64,000 nucleotides of DNA from Prosapia bicincta (lineage: Eukaryota > Arthropoda > Insecta > Hemiptera > Cercopidae). Below the pieces are notes generated by a model. The model searched no databases and was not told the DNA's origin. It saw only the letters and a list, made by a program, of their open reading frames with translations. The position numbers and the translations under genes were made by a program. The stretch covers positions 10,822,026-10,886,025 of the forward strand of contig JBAIZL010000010.1 in the NCBI GenBank assembly GCA_036971475.1. The letters run 5' to 3'. Positions 12,633 to 23,000 of the stretch are shown piece after piece; the stretch's first letter is position 1; every line of letters starts with the position of its first letter.

Positions 12633-12773
12633 GCGTAACTGAACGTACCACTGGATCGAACTCCTTATGTTGACTAAACGTATAATAAGTAGACATATAA
12701 TCATCTAAGTTGGGTTTCCAAGTATTATTACCTTAAACTGAGACCCACACCAGACCTGTAAGTAAGTGCTTAC
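12633..12773. other. Unique sequence right of satellite A
   Basis: AT-rich unique DNA between the last partial satellite A unit and the candidate exon. Read on the minus strand, it starts with a consensus-like donor (gtaagc) immediately after the exon. No other feature is seen. Confidence 0.5.
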
Positions 12774-12894
12774 CTGGCCAAGCTAAGTCGGTGTCGACGT
12801 CCGTAGCGTTGTCGTCGTACGTGGTGACAGTCTTAGCGTCGTTCGCCTCCAAGCAGGGCGCTGTGCCGTCAGTCGTCGTATCCTGGGCACCCAC
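12774..12894 (-). CDS. Candidate internal exon of an unidentified gene
   Basis: On the minus strand a 121-bp GC- and CpG-rich segment stands out from AT-rich surroundings. It is preceded by a 3' splice-site-like gctgcttgacag and followed by CCAG/gtaagc, a good 5' splice site. Only one frame is open throughout: 40 codons starting VGAQDTTTDGTAPCLEAN and ending DVDTDLAWP, leaving one base (phase 1) at the donor. In that frame a TGA lies just before the acceptor, as expected if the upstream sequence is intron. The peptide is rich in Thr, Asp and Ala with one Cys and resembles no family I recognise; an extracellular linker is one guess. The acceptor could instead be 12 bp further in, after gtgcccag. 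A plus-strand frame across the same bases is also open but has no ATG or splice support. If real, the next exon lies left of 12633, which would put satellite A in an intron. Confidence 0.45.
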
Positions 12895-13453
12895 CTGTCA
12901 AGCAGCCAACGTTATACAAAAGCCTCAAGTATTTCGCCTTAATAAAGGTATTTAGTATAAAGCTTAACAAGGAAGATTATGTTAAAAATAATATTTAAAT
13001 TTAAATTCTTACATAATTAAACCCAAATTATACACGTAAATTTTTCATCAAACCCAACCTGTAAGCGAAATTTATTACTATACATGCATTGGTTTATAGC
13101 GTTCGATAATATGCTAATAAAAACATTAATATCAAAGCGTAAGCCTGCAGAGTTATATTAATTACAGAGACAGATATATTACGAAGCCGCTTGCAGTTGT
13201 AGGTCTAATTCCCCTAGTGTAGCGTAATTACCTAATCATGTAATTATTGTGTAAGGCAATCAATTACATTGGCTGAACGCGTTGGCAGTGAGGGATTGGA
13301 CCGGATCCAAGCAGTGTCACACGTAATATAACAACTTATTCTGAAATGTTTATCCAACAATGCATGTAGCAACCTCTACACAACTACTGTTGTGAATGGA
13401 ACAGCCCTTATAACGCCGAAACCAGTATGGGTATCATCGCCTGCGGAGGATAG
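12895..13453. other. AT-rich unique intergenic or intronic sequence
   Basis: I see no gene, RNA or mobile-element signature here. A small perfect hairpin (taattac / gtaatta, 8-nt loop) lies at 13225-13246. The sequence around 13262-13330 is less AT-rich but has no clear coding frame. Confidence 0.5.
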
Positions 13454-13636
13454 CATGACAAGGCATCACATAAGTGGGATCCTGGGATTACGCAAAGATT
13501 TAATAAACAAATTGTACCACCTAAAGTTGACATTTCTAAAGACGTGTCTTTCAGTGAGAGCTGGCTATACCATAATGGCTTGTCCGATGGTTTTTGGTTT
13601 ACTCTGGATACTAAGGACAGTTTGCCTGTAATGTAA
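13454..13636 (+). pseudogene. Possible coding remnant or exon, unidentified
   Basis: This plus frame is open for 60 codons from just after a TAG at 13451-13453 to a TAA at 13634-13636. It includes the protein-like stretch DISKDVSFSESWLYHNGLSD followed by GFWFTLDTKDSLPVM. The strong acceptor-like tgtctttcag ends at 13554, and a consensus donor gtaagt begins at 13633, so a 78-bp exon at 13555-13632 is one reading. A second frame from the ATG at 13392 is open to 13631 and gives an unrelated, less protein-like sequence. I recognise no family. The length is near what chance allows in AT-rich DNA, so this is a weak call. Confidence 0.2.
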
Positions 13637-13725
13637 GTTATAATTGAGCTGACTTGCGAGTTAAGGTAATAAACAACTAAATAACTGAACTAGCTCACAA
13701 AACAATATACTTTATTTTCATACGA

Positions 13726-13764
13726 GTTTCAACGGCTTATGCCATAGCCGTTTGTCGTCATCAG
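13726..13764 (-). other. Hammerhead-ribozyme-like core, incomplete
   Basis: Read on the minus strand: CTGATGA (13764-13758), a 5-nt spacer cgaca, a perfect 7-bp stem aacggct / agccgtt with an 8-nt loop (13752-13731), then GAAAC directly (13730-13726). The order CTGATGA, helix II, GAAA is the conserved hammerhead core known from Penelope-like elements, retrozymes and some animal satellites. Against it, the 5-nt spacer between CTGATGA and helix II is not canonical. I also cannot find a convincing helix III with a cleavage site followed by a helix I partner. It may be a decayed ribozyme from a retroelement, or coincidence. Confidence 0.25.
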
Positions 13765-13822
13765 TGACACTACTACAAAATAGTTAGAGTTGTACAAATG
13801 CAGTAGTGTCACTGATGATGAC
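13754..13822. repeat. Inverted repeat, 21-bp arms with 27-nt spacer
   Basis: The left arm at 13754-13774 and right arm at 13802-13822 (agtagtgtcactgatgatga plus c) are reverse complements except for one position. Both arms carry CTGATGA followed by YGAC in divergent orientation. The structure overlaps the hammerhead-like core on the minus strand. It could be the junction of two head-to-head copies of a small element, or a terminal inverted repeat pair of a very short element. Confidence 0.8.
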
Positions 13823-14813
13823 ATAAGTATCGGGTTTCGTGAGTTTATGTGCGGTTCCTTTATTGCCTTTATTCCTTTGGAAAGAGACTTGAGTTGGTTT
13901 CTTTACATCTGTTTCTACACGACTTGTGTGGATATTTGCATAATCTTAAGTAACTTGTATTACTTGTTAGTTGTGGTATTTTTTGTAGAAGTTCGGTTCT
14001 TTTCAATATTAAAATTGTAAACATATTTGCAGTAAAATACAAGAATTCATTCACTTCCAGGAAAACAATACTTTACAACGAACGTAATGGTAAACGTGAT
14101 GGACCATGTATATGCCTGTGGTACTGAGGAAGCAAGAAGCGGCAACGAACGTAAACATATTTAGTCGTGAGACTGTTGCAGAGGTGTAAACACATCTGCC
14201 TCTTGTTTACACTTATAGCAAACGTACATCATACAAACGACAAAATCACGTTTGTCCATTGTCGACTCAGTGATTCAAAGGAAGGAGTAAATAGACACAG
14301 GATTTATTGCGTCTGTGCGAGAGTGCCTCCGGCGGTCGTAAAGGAGTCATTAAGTCAGAGCTGCTGCCAACACGCGGTTAGTGTATCCACCCTGCCACAC
14401 GCGCCTTCGCAGTCTCGTTTCGTGTTTCCGAACACGTTAACCGTTATTAGGTGATCGATCAAATTGCTATACAATATAGAAACACGCTTAATGTATTTGC
14501 TAGACTGGTAATGTAGTTTAAATAGGCCTAATAATATGGGAATGAATTACAATAAGAACGTATTTGTTGCGGCGTTTAAGGTTATAAAATTATGTGCGTT
14601 CTAACCTAGTCTACAATCGATAAACCTGAACTAGGAAACTGTTGTTAACATTTAGAATGGCCTTCGTTCTCTCCCGAACCTTCATTTAAAAGCCGAAAAG
14701 GAAACAAAACCCATTGATTACACTTTTCATGGCATCACTGCGAAGCAAAGAAGATACCATAGTAAAAAATCTAAGGAGAGTACTTTAAGGAGTCGATAAC
14801 AATTGAGGTAAAA

Positions 14814-15017
14814 AGATATGGAAAAAACTTTAAAGCAAAAGGAAAAAGAGAGAACAAAGGAAGAAGGGGAAAAAGATAACAGAGAAGATAAGTAGGAAAA
14901 GATAAGGAGCAAGAGAAAAAGATGTAAGAAAAGATAATGACCAAGATAAGAGATGTAAGAAAAGATAAGGAGCAAGAGAAGAAGATGTCCGAAAAGATAA
15001 GGAGCAAGAGAAGATGT
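14814..15017 (+). repeat. Purine-rich tract with a 32-bp minisatellite
   Basis: The plus strand is almost entirely A and G. From about 14898 a unit built around agataaggagcaagagaa and gatgtaagaaa repeats four times with starts at about 14901, 14933, 14964 and 14996, a period of 31-32 bp. The minus-strand frames of 83-115 codons across it are Leu/Phe/Ser low-complexity translations and not genes. Confidence 0.8.
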
Positions 15018-15252
15018 AACATATAATAAGATTAGCGCAACAACGGGTTTGTATAAGTACACGGCGCTACGCAATGTATCCAGTGAGTTCGAATTATACT
15101 GAAATTATGTGCTCGGTAAGCCACAACCAGGCCAACAAAGAAAAGTTTTATTATAGTTGTTTTATTAAATAATCACAGCTATTACAAATAAAGTAACAAT
15201 AACCTATACGGAAAAACCACTTCCACATACACAACCTATAACCTGAAATCAG
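15018..15252. other. Unique AT-rich sequence with a possible relic of satellite B
   Basis: No gene is seen. At about 15169-15188, aataatcacagctattacaa matches the satellite B segment aataactacagctgttacaa at 17 of 20 bases. It is followed by another shared 8-mer, acaataac, at about 15195. This may be a degenerate outlying unit about 450 bp left of the array. Confidence 0.3.
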
Positions 15253-15290
15253 TTGTGTGTGTGTGTGTATGTGTATATATATATATATAA
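15253..15290. repeat. Compound (GT)n(AT)n microsatellite
   Basis: A GT run of about eight units followed by gtatgtgt and then an AT run to about 15290. It resembles the AC and TA tracts at 165-462. Confidence 0.95.
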
Positions 15291-15638
15291 GGTGTTAAAT
15301 ATATATCATGGTGAACATAAGAGTCAGGCCGTCAAACCTCGCGATTTATGATACACAGATTTTCACACACAGAAAAGATGCTGTCTTTTTAAGTATGATA
15401 AAATACCACAACGTTTTTAAGAGTAGGTTTATTATTTCCCTCGGCACTGGCGACTTGTGCGTGCTCACAGAATATTTCCAATAATAATGCCCAGGGCTAG
15501 TTAATCAAGTGGGACAGAGATATTCGAGCAACACGAAGACCTTATGAGGTCTTCTCCACGTGATATACACCACTTGGTCACGTCACACCGAGGCCGCTCT
15601 GTTACTCGACATACTTTCAAAACCAGGTTAGGACGAGT
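15291..15638. other. Unique sequence left of satellite B
   Basis: Holds a perfect hairpin at 15535-15554 (gaagacct, loop tatg, aggtcttc). A minus-strand frame of 68 codons at 15501-15707 runs into the first satellite B unit and is not convincing as a gene. At 15623-15636, ccaggttaggacga already resembles the satellite B segment ccaggttagaccga and appears to be a truncated edge unit. Confidence 0.5.
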
Positions 15639-17000
15639 TACAATAACTAACCATTTCTGGCCCAGGTTAGACCGAGGAAGATAGTAAGAACTTTCCTTCA
15701 GTTGCAATAACTACAGCTGTTACAACCATCAGACCATCAGATGATACAATAACTAACCATTTCTTGCCTAGGTTAGACCGAGGAAGATAGTAAGAGCTTT
15801 CCTTCAGTTGCAATAACTACAGCTGTTACAACCATCAGACCATCAGATGATACAATAACTAACCATTTCTTGCTTAGGTTAGACCGAGGAAGATAGTAAG
15901 AGCTTTCCTTCAGTTGCAATAACTACAGCTGTTACAACCATCAGACCATCAGATGATACAATAACTAACCATTTCTTGCCTAGGTTAGACCGAGGAAGAT
16001 AGTAAGAGCTTTCCTTCAGTTGCAATAACTACAGCTGTTACAACCATCAGACCATCAGATGATACAATAACTAACCATTTCTTTCCTAGGTAAGGCTGAG
16101 GGAGAGAGTACGAGCTACCCTTCAGTTGCAATAACTACAGCTGTTACAACCATCAGACCATCAGATGATACAATAACTAACCATTTCTTTCCTAGGTAAG
16201 GCTGAGGGAGAGAGTACGAGCTACCCTTCAGTTGCAATAACTACAGCTGTTACAACCATCAGACCATCAGATGATACAATAACTAACCATTTCTGGCCAG
16301 GTTAGACTGAGGGAGAGAGTAAGAGCTTTCCTTCAGTTGCAATAACTACAGCTGTTACAACCATCAGACCATCAGATGATACAATAACTAACCATTTCTT
16401 TCCTAGGTAAGGCTGAGGGAGAGAGTACGAGCTACCCTTCAGTTGCAATAACTACAGCTGTTACAACCATCAGACCATCAGATGATACAATAACTAACCA
16501 TTTCTTTCCTAGGTAAGGCTGAGGGAGAGAGTACGAGCTACCCTTCAGTTGCAATAACTACAGCTGTTACAACCATCAGACCATCAGATGATACAATAAC
16601 TAACCATTTCTTGCCTAGGTTAGACTGAGGGAGAGAGTAAGAGCTACCCTTCAGTTGCAATAACTACAGCTGTTACAACCATCAGACCATCAGATGATAC
16701 AATAACTAACCATTTCTTTCCTAGGTTAGACCGAGGAAGATAGTAAGAGCTTTCCTTCAGTTGCAATAACTACAGCTGTTACAACCATCAGACCATCAGA
16801 TGATACAATAACTAACCATTTCTTGCCTAGGTTAGGTTGAGAGAGAGAGTAAGAGCTACCCTTCAGTTGCAATAACTACAGCTGTTACAACCATCAGACC
16901 ATCAGATGATACAATAACTAACCATTTCTTGCCTAGGTTAGGTTGAGAGAGAGAGTAAGAGCTACCCTTCAGTTGCAATAACTACAGCTGTTACAACCAT
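15639..17000. repeat. Left edge of satellite B with edge-specific unit types
   Basis: The first units carry gaccgaggaagatagtaag with gctttccttcag. They are followed by units reading tttcctaggtaaggctgagg with gtacgagctaccc. The ctaggtaaggctgagg type does not recur in the interior, and gctttccttcag is seen again only at about 17280, 20030, 22785 and 24690. Array edges usually keep older, less homogenised units. Confidence 0.8.
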
Positions 17001-20000
17001 CAGACCATCAGATGATACAATAACTAACCATTTCTTGCCTAGGTTAGGTTGAGAGAGAGAGTAAGAGCTACCCTTCAGTTGCAATAACTACAGCTGTTAC
17101 AACCATCAGACCATCAGATGATACAATAACTAACCATTTCTTGCCTAGGTTAGGTTGAGAGAGAGAGTAAGAGCTACCCTTCAGTTGCAATAACTACAGC
17201 TGTTACAACCATCAGACCATCAGATGATACAATACTAACCATTTCTTGCCTAGGTTAGACTGAGGGAGAGAGTAAGAGCTTTCCTTCAGTTGCAATAACT
17301 ACAGCTGTTACAACCATCAGACCATCAGATGATACAATAACTAACCATTTCTTGCCTACGTTAGGTTGAGAGAGAGAGTAAGAGCTACCCTTCAGTTGCA
17401 AAAACTACAGCTGATACAACCATCAGACCATCAGATGATACAATACTAACCATTTCTTGCCTAGGTTAGACTGAGGGAGAGAGTAAGAGCTACCCTTCAG
17501 TTGCAATAATTACAGCTGTTACAACCATCAGACCATCAGATGATACAATACTAACCATTTCTTGCCTAGGTTAGACTGAGGGAGAGAGTAAGAGCTACCC
17601 TTTATTTGCAATGACTACGGCTGCTAGGAGCATCAGACCATCAGATGATACAATAACTAACCATTTCTTGCCTAGGTTAGGTTGAGAGAGAGAGAGTAAG
17701 AGCTACCCTTCAGTTGCAATAACTACAGCTGTTACAACCATCAGACCATCAGATGATACAATACTAACCATTTCTTGCCTAGGTTAGACTGAGGGAGAGA
17801 GTAAGAGCTACCCTTCAGTTGCAATAACTACAGCTGTTACAACCATCAGACCATCAGATGATACAATAACTAACCATTTCTTGCCCAGGTTAGACTGAGG
17901 GAGAGAGTAAGAGCTACCCTTCAGTTGCAATAACTACAGCTGCTACAACCATCAGACCATCAGATGATACAATAACTAACCATTTCTTGCCCAGGTTAGA
18001 CTGAGGGAGAGAGTAAGTGCTACCCTTCAGTTGCAATAACTACAGCTGTTACAACCATCAGACCATCAGATGATACAATAACTAACCATTTCTTGCCTAG
18101 GTTAGACTAAGGGAGAGAGTAAGAGCTACCCTTCAGTTGCAATAACTACAGCTGTTACAACCATCAGACCATCAGATGATACAATAACTAACCATTTCTT
18201 GCCCAGGTTAGACTGAGGGAGAGAGTAAGAGCTACCCTTCAGTTGCAATAACTACAGCTGTTACAACCATCAGACCATCAGATGATACAATACTAACCAT
18301 TTCTTGCCTAGGTTAGACTGAGGGAGAGAGTAAGAGCTACCCTTCAGTTGCAATAACTACAGCTGTTAGAACCATCAGACCATCAGATGATACAATAACT
18401 AACCATTTCTTGCCCAGGTTAGGCCGAAGGAGAGAGTAAGAGCTACCCTTCAGTTGCAATAACTACAGCTGTTACAACCATCAGACCATCAGATGATACA
18501 ATAACTAACCATTTCTTGCCTAGGTTAGACTGAGGGAGAGAGTAAGAGCTACCCTTCAGTTGCAATAACTACAGCTGTTACAACCATCAGACCATCAGAT
18601 GATACAATACTAACCATTTCTTGCCTAGGTTAGACTGAGGGAGAGAGTAAGAGCTACCCTTCAGTTGCAAAAACTACAGCTGATACAACCATCAGACCAT
18701 CAGATGATACAATAACTAACCATTTATTGCCTAGGTTAGACTGAGTGAGAGAGTAAGAGCTACCCTTTATTTGCAATAACTACAGCTGTTGCAACCATCA
18801 GATCATCAGATGATACAATAACTAACAATTTCTTTCCAGGTTAGACCGAGGGAGAGAGTAAGAGCTACCCTTCAGTTGCAATAACTACATCTGCTACAAC
18901 CATCAGACCATCAGAGTATATAATAACTAACCATTTCTTGCCTACGTTAGGCCGAGGGAGAGAGTACGAGCTACCCTTCAGTTGCAATAACTACAGCTGT
19001 TACAACCATCAGACCATCAGATGATACAATACTAACCATTTCTTGCCTAGGTTAGGTTGAGAGAGAGAGTAAGAGCTACCCTTCAGTTGCAATAACTACA
19101 GCTGTTACAACCATCAGACCATCAGATGATGCAATACTAACCATTTCTTGCCTAGGTTAGGTTGAGAGAGAGAGTAAGAGCTACCCTTCAGTTGCAATAA
19201 CTACAGCTGTTACAACCATCAGACCATCAGATGATACAATACTAACCATTTCTTGCCTAGGTTAGGTTGAGAGAGAGAGTAAGAGCTACCCTTCAGTTGC
19301 AATAACTACAGCTGTTACAACCATCAGACCATCAGATGATACAATAACTAACCATTTCTTGCCCAGGTTAGACTGAGGGAGAGAGTAAGAGCTACCCTTC
19401 AGTTGCAATAACTACAGCTGTTACAACCATCAGACCATCAGATGATACAACACTAACCATTTCTTGCCTAGGTTAGGTTGAGAGAGAGAGTAAGAGCTAC
19501 CCTTCAGTTGCAATAACTACAGCTGATACAACCATCAGACCATCAGATGATACAATAACTAACCATTTCTTGCCTAGGTTAGGTTGAGAGAGAGAGAGTA
19601 AGAGCTACCCTTCAGTTGCAATAACTACAGCTGTTACAACCATCAGACCATCAGATGATACAATAACTAACCATTTCTTGCCTACGTTAGGTTGAGAGAG
19701 AGAGTAAGAGCTACCCTTCAGTTGCAATAACTACAGCTGTTACAACCATCAGACCATCAGATGATACAATACTAACCATTTCTTGCCTAGGTTAGACTGA
19801 GGGAGAGAGTAAGAGCTACCCTTCAGTTGCAATGACTACAGCTGTTACAACCATCAGACCATCAGATGATACAATACTAACCATTTCTTGCCTAGGTTAG
19901 GTTGAGAGAGAGAGTAAGAGCTACCCTTCAGTTGCAATAACTACAGCTGATACAACCATCAGACCATCAGATGATACAATAACTAACCATTTCTTGCCTA

Positions 20001-23000
20001 GGTTAGGTTGAGAGAGAGAGTAAGAGCTTTCCTTCAGTTGCAATAACTACAGCTGTTACAACCATCAGACCATCAGATGATACAATAACAAACCATTTCT
20101 TGCCTAGGTTAGGTTGAGAGAGAGAGTAAGAGCTACCCTTCAGTTGCAATAACTACAGCTGTTACAACCATCAGACCATCAGATGATACAATAACTAACC
20201 ATTTCTTGCCCAGGTTAGACTGAGGGAGAGAGTAAGAGCTACCCTTCAGTTGCAATAACTACAGCTGTTACAACCATCAGACCATCAGATGATACAATAA
20301 CTAACCATTTCTTGCCTAGGTTAGTTTGAGAGAGAGAGTAAGAGCTACCCTTCAGTTGCAATAACTACAGCTGTTAGAACCCTCAGATCATCAGATGATA
20401 CAATACTAACCATTTCTTGCCCAGGTTAGACTGAGGGAGAGAGCAAGACCTACCCTTCAGTTGCAATAACTACAGCTGTAACAACCATCAGACCATCAGA
20501 TGATACAATAACTAACCATTTCTTGCCCAGGTTAGACTGAGGGAGAGAGTAAGAGCTACCCTTCAGTTGCAATAACTACAGCTGTTACAACCATCAGACC
20601 ATCAGATGATACAATAACTAACCATTTCTTGCCTAGGTTAGACTGAGGGAGAGAGTAAGAGCTACACTTTATTTGCAATGACTACAGCTGTTACAACCAT
20701 CAGACCATCAGATGATACAATAACTAACCATTTCTTGCCTAGGTTAGACTGAGGGAGAGAGTAAGAGCTACCCTTCAGTTGCAATAACTACAGCTGTTAC
20801 AACCATCAGACCATCAGATGATACAATAACTAACCATTTCTTGCCTAGGTTAGGTTGAGAGAGAGAGAGTAAGAGCTACCCTTCAGTTGCAATAACTACA
20901 GCTGTTACAACCATCAGACCATCAGATGATACAATAACTAACCATTTCTTGCCTAGGTTAGGTTGAGAGAGAGAGTAAGAGCTACCCTTCAGTTGCAATA
21001 GCTACAGCTGTTACAACCATCAGACCATCAGATGATACAATACTAACCATTTCTTGCCTAGGTTAGGTTGAGAGAGAGAGTAAGAGCTACCCTTCAGTTG
21101 CAATAACTACAGCTGATACAACCATCAGACCATCAGATGATACAATACTAACCATTTCTTGCCTAGGTTAGGTTGAGAGAGAGAGTAAGAGCTACCCTTC
21201 AGTTGCAATAACTACAGCTGATACAACCATCAGACCATCAGATGATACAATAACTAACCATTTCTTGCCTAGGTTAGGTTGAGAGAGAGAGTAAGAGCTA
21301 CCCTTCAGTTGCAATAACTACAGCTGATACAACCATCAGACCATCAGATGATACAATAACTAACCATTTCTTGCCTAGGTTAGGTTGAGAGAGAGAGTAA
21401 GAGCTACCCTTCAGTTGCAATAACTACAGCTGATACAACCATCAGACCATCAGATGATACAATAACTAACCATTTCTTGAATAGGTTAGGTTGAGAGAGA
21501 GAGTAAGAGCTACCCTTCAGTTGCAATAACTACAGCTGATACAAACATCAGACCATCAGATGATACAATAACTAACCATTTCTTGCCTAGGTTAGGTTGA
21601 GAGAGAGAGAGTAAGAGCTACCCTTCAGTTGCAATAACTACAGCTGATACAACCATCAGACCATCAGATGATACAATAACTAACCATTTCTTGCCTACGT
21701 TAGGTTGAGAGAGAGAGTAAGAGCTACCCTTCAGTTGCAATAACTACAGCTGATACAACCATCAGACCATCAGATGATACAATAACTAACCATTTCTTGC
21801 CTACGTTAGGTTGAGAGAGAGAGTAAGAGCTACCCTTCAGTTGCAATAACTACAGCTGTTACAACCATCAGACCATCAGATGATACAATAACTAACCATT
21901 TCTTGCCCAGGTTAGACTGAGGGAGAGAGCAAGACCTACCCTTCAGTTGCAATAACTACAGCTGTTACAACCATCAGACCATCAGATGATACAATAACTA
22001 ACCATTTCTTGCCCAGGTTAGACTGAGGGAGAGAGCAAGACCTACCCTTCAGTTGCAATAACTACAGCTGTTACAACCATCAGACCATCAGATGATACAA
22101 TAACTAACCATTTCTTGCCCAGGTTAGACTGAGGGAGAGAGCAAGACCTACCCTTCAGTTGCAATAACTACAGCTGTTACAACCATCAGAACATCAGATG
22201 ATACAATAACTAACCATTTCTTGCCCAGGTTAGACTGAGGGAGAGAGCAAGACCTACCCTTCAGTTGCAATAACTACAGCTGTTACAACCATCAGATCAT
22301 CAGATGATACAATACTAACCATTTCTTGCCTAGGTTAGGTTGAGAGAGAGAGTAAGAGCTACCCTTCAGTTGCAATAACTACAGCTGATACAACCATCAG
22401 ACCATCAGATGATACAATAACTAACCATTTCTTGCCTAGGTTAGGTTGAGAGAGAGAGTAAGAGCTACCCTTCAGTTGCAATAACTACAGCTGTTACAAC
22501 CATCAGACCATCAGATGATACAATAACTAACCATTTCTTGCCTACGTTAGGTTGAGAGAGAGAGTAAGAGCTACCCTTCAGTTGCAATAACTACAGCTGT
22601 TACAACCATCAGACCATCAGATGATACAATACTAACCATTTCTTGCCTAGGTTAGGTTGAGAGAGAGAGTAAGAGCTACCCTTCAGTTGCAATAACTACA
22701 GCTGATACAACCATCAGACCATCAGATGATACAATAACTAACCATTTCTTGCCTAGGTTAGGTTGAGAGAGAGAGTAAGAGCTTTCCTTCAGTTGCAATA
22801 ACTACAGCTGTTACAACCATCAGACCATCAGATGATACAATAACTAACCATTTCTTGCCTAGGTTAGGTTGAGAGAGAGAGTAAGAGCTACCCTTCAGTT
22901 GCAATAACTACAGCTGTTACAACCATCAGACCATCAGATGATACAATAACTAACCATTTCTTGCCCAGGTTAGACTGAGGGAAAGAGTAAGAGCTACCCT

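Larger units (their letters stand above)
13637..14813. other. Unique AT-rich sequence, no convincing gene
   Basis: Contains the inverted repeats at 13726-13822 (listed separately). Short frames of 76 codons at 13790-14020 (Phe/Leu/Tyr-rich, typical of translated AT-rich DNA) and 95 codons at 14167-14454 have no recognisable domain. About 14290-14450 is richer in GC and CpG than its surroundings and could be regulatory or a remnant exon, but no paired splice sites with an open frame were found. Confidence 0.45.

Noticed and set aside
6283..12704. Further minus- and plus-strand frames of up to 438 codons across the right part of satellite A
   Set aside because: Same cause. The ones at 11380-12696 and 11553-12704 merely start in the adjoining unique AT-rich sequence and run into the repeat.
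13802..13880. Box C/D snoRNA starting at atgatga near 13813
   Set aside because: The C-box-like sequence is present, but no CTGA D box follows at the usual distance and no terminal stem was seen.
14167..14454. A 95-codon plus frame over a GC-richer patch
   Set aside because: No recognisable domain. The composition shifts halfway and there are no flanking splice sites. The patch may be regulatory, but I cannot show it.
14727..15074. Minus-strand frames of 83 and 115 codons, Leu/Ser/Phe-rich, resembling membrane segments
   Set aside because: They translate the pyrimidine strand of a purine-rich minisatellite, and the apparent hydrophobicity follows from base composition.
15501..15707. A 68-codon minus-strand frame at the satellite B edge
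   Set aside because: It starts inside the first satellite B unit, shows no family resemblance, and has no splice or promoter support.
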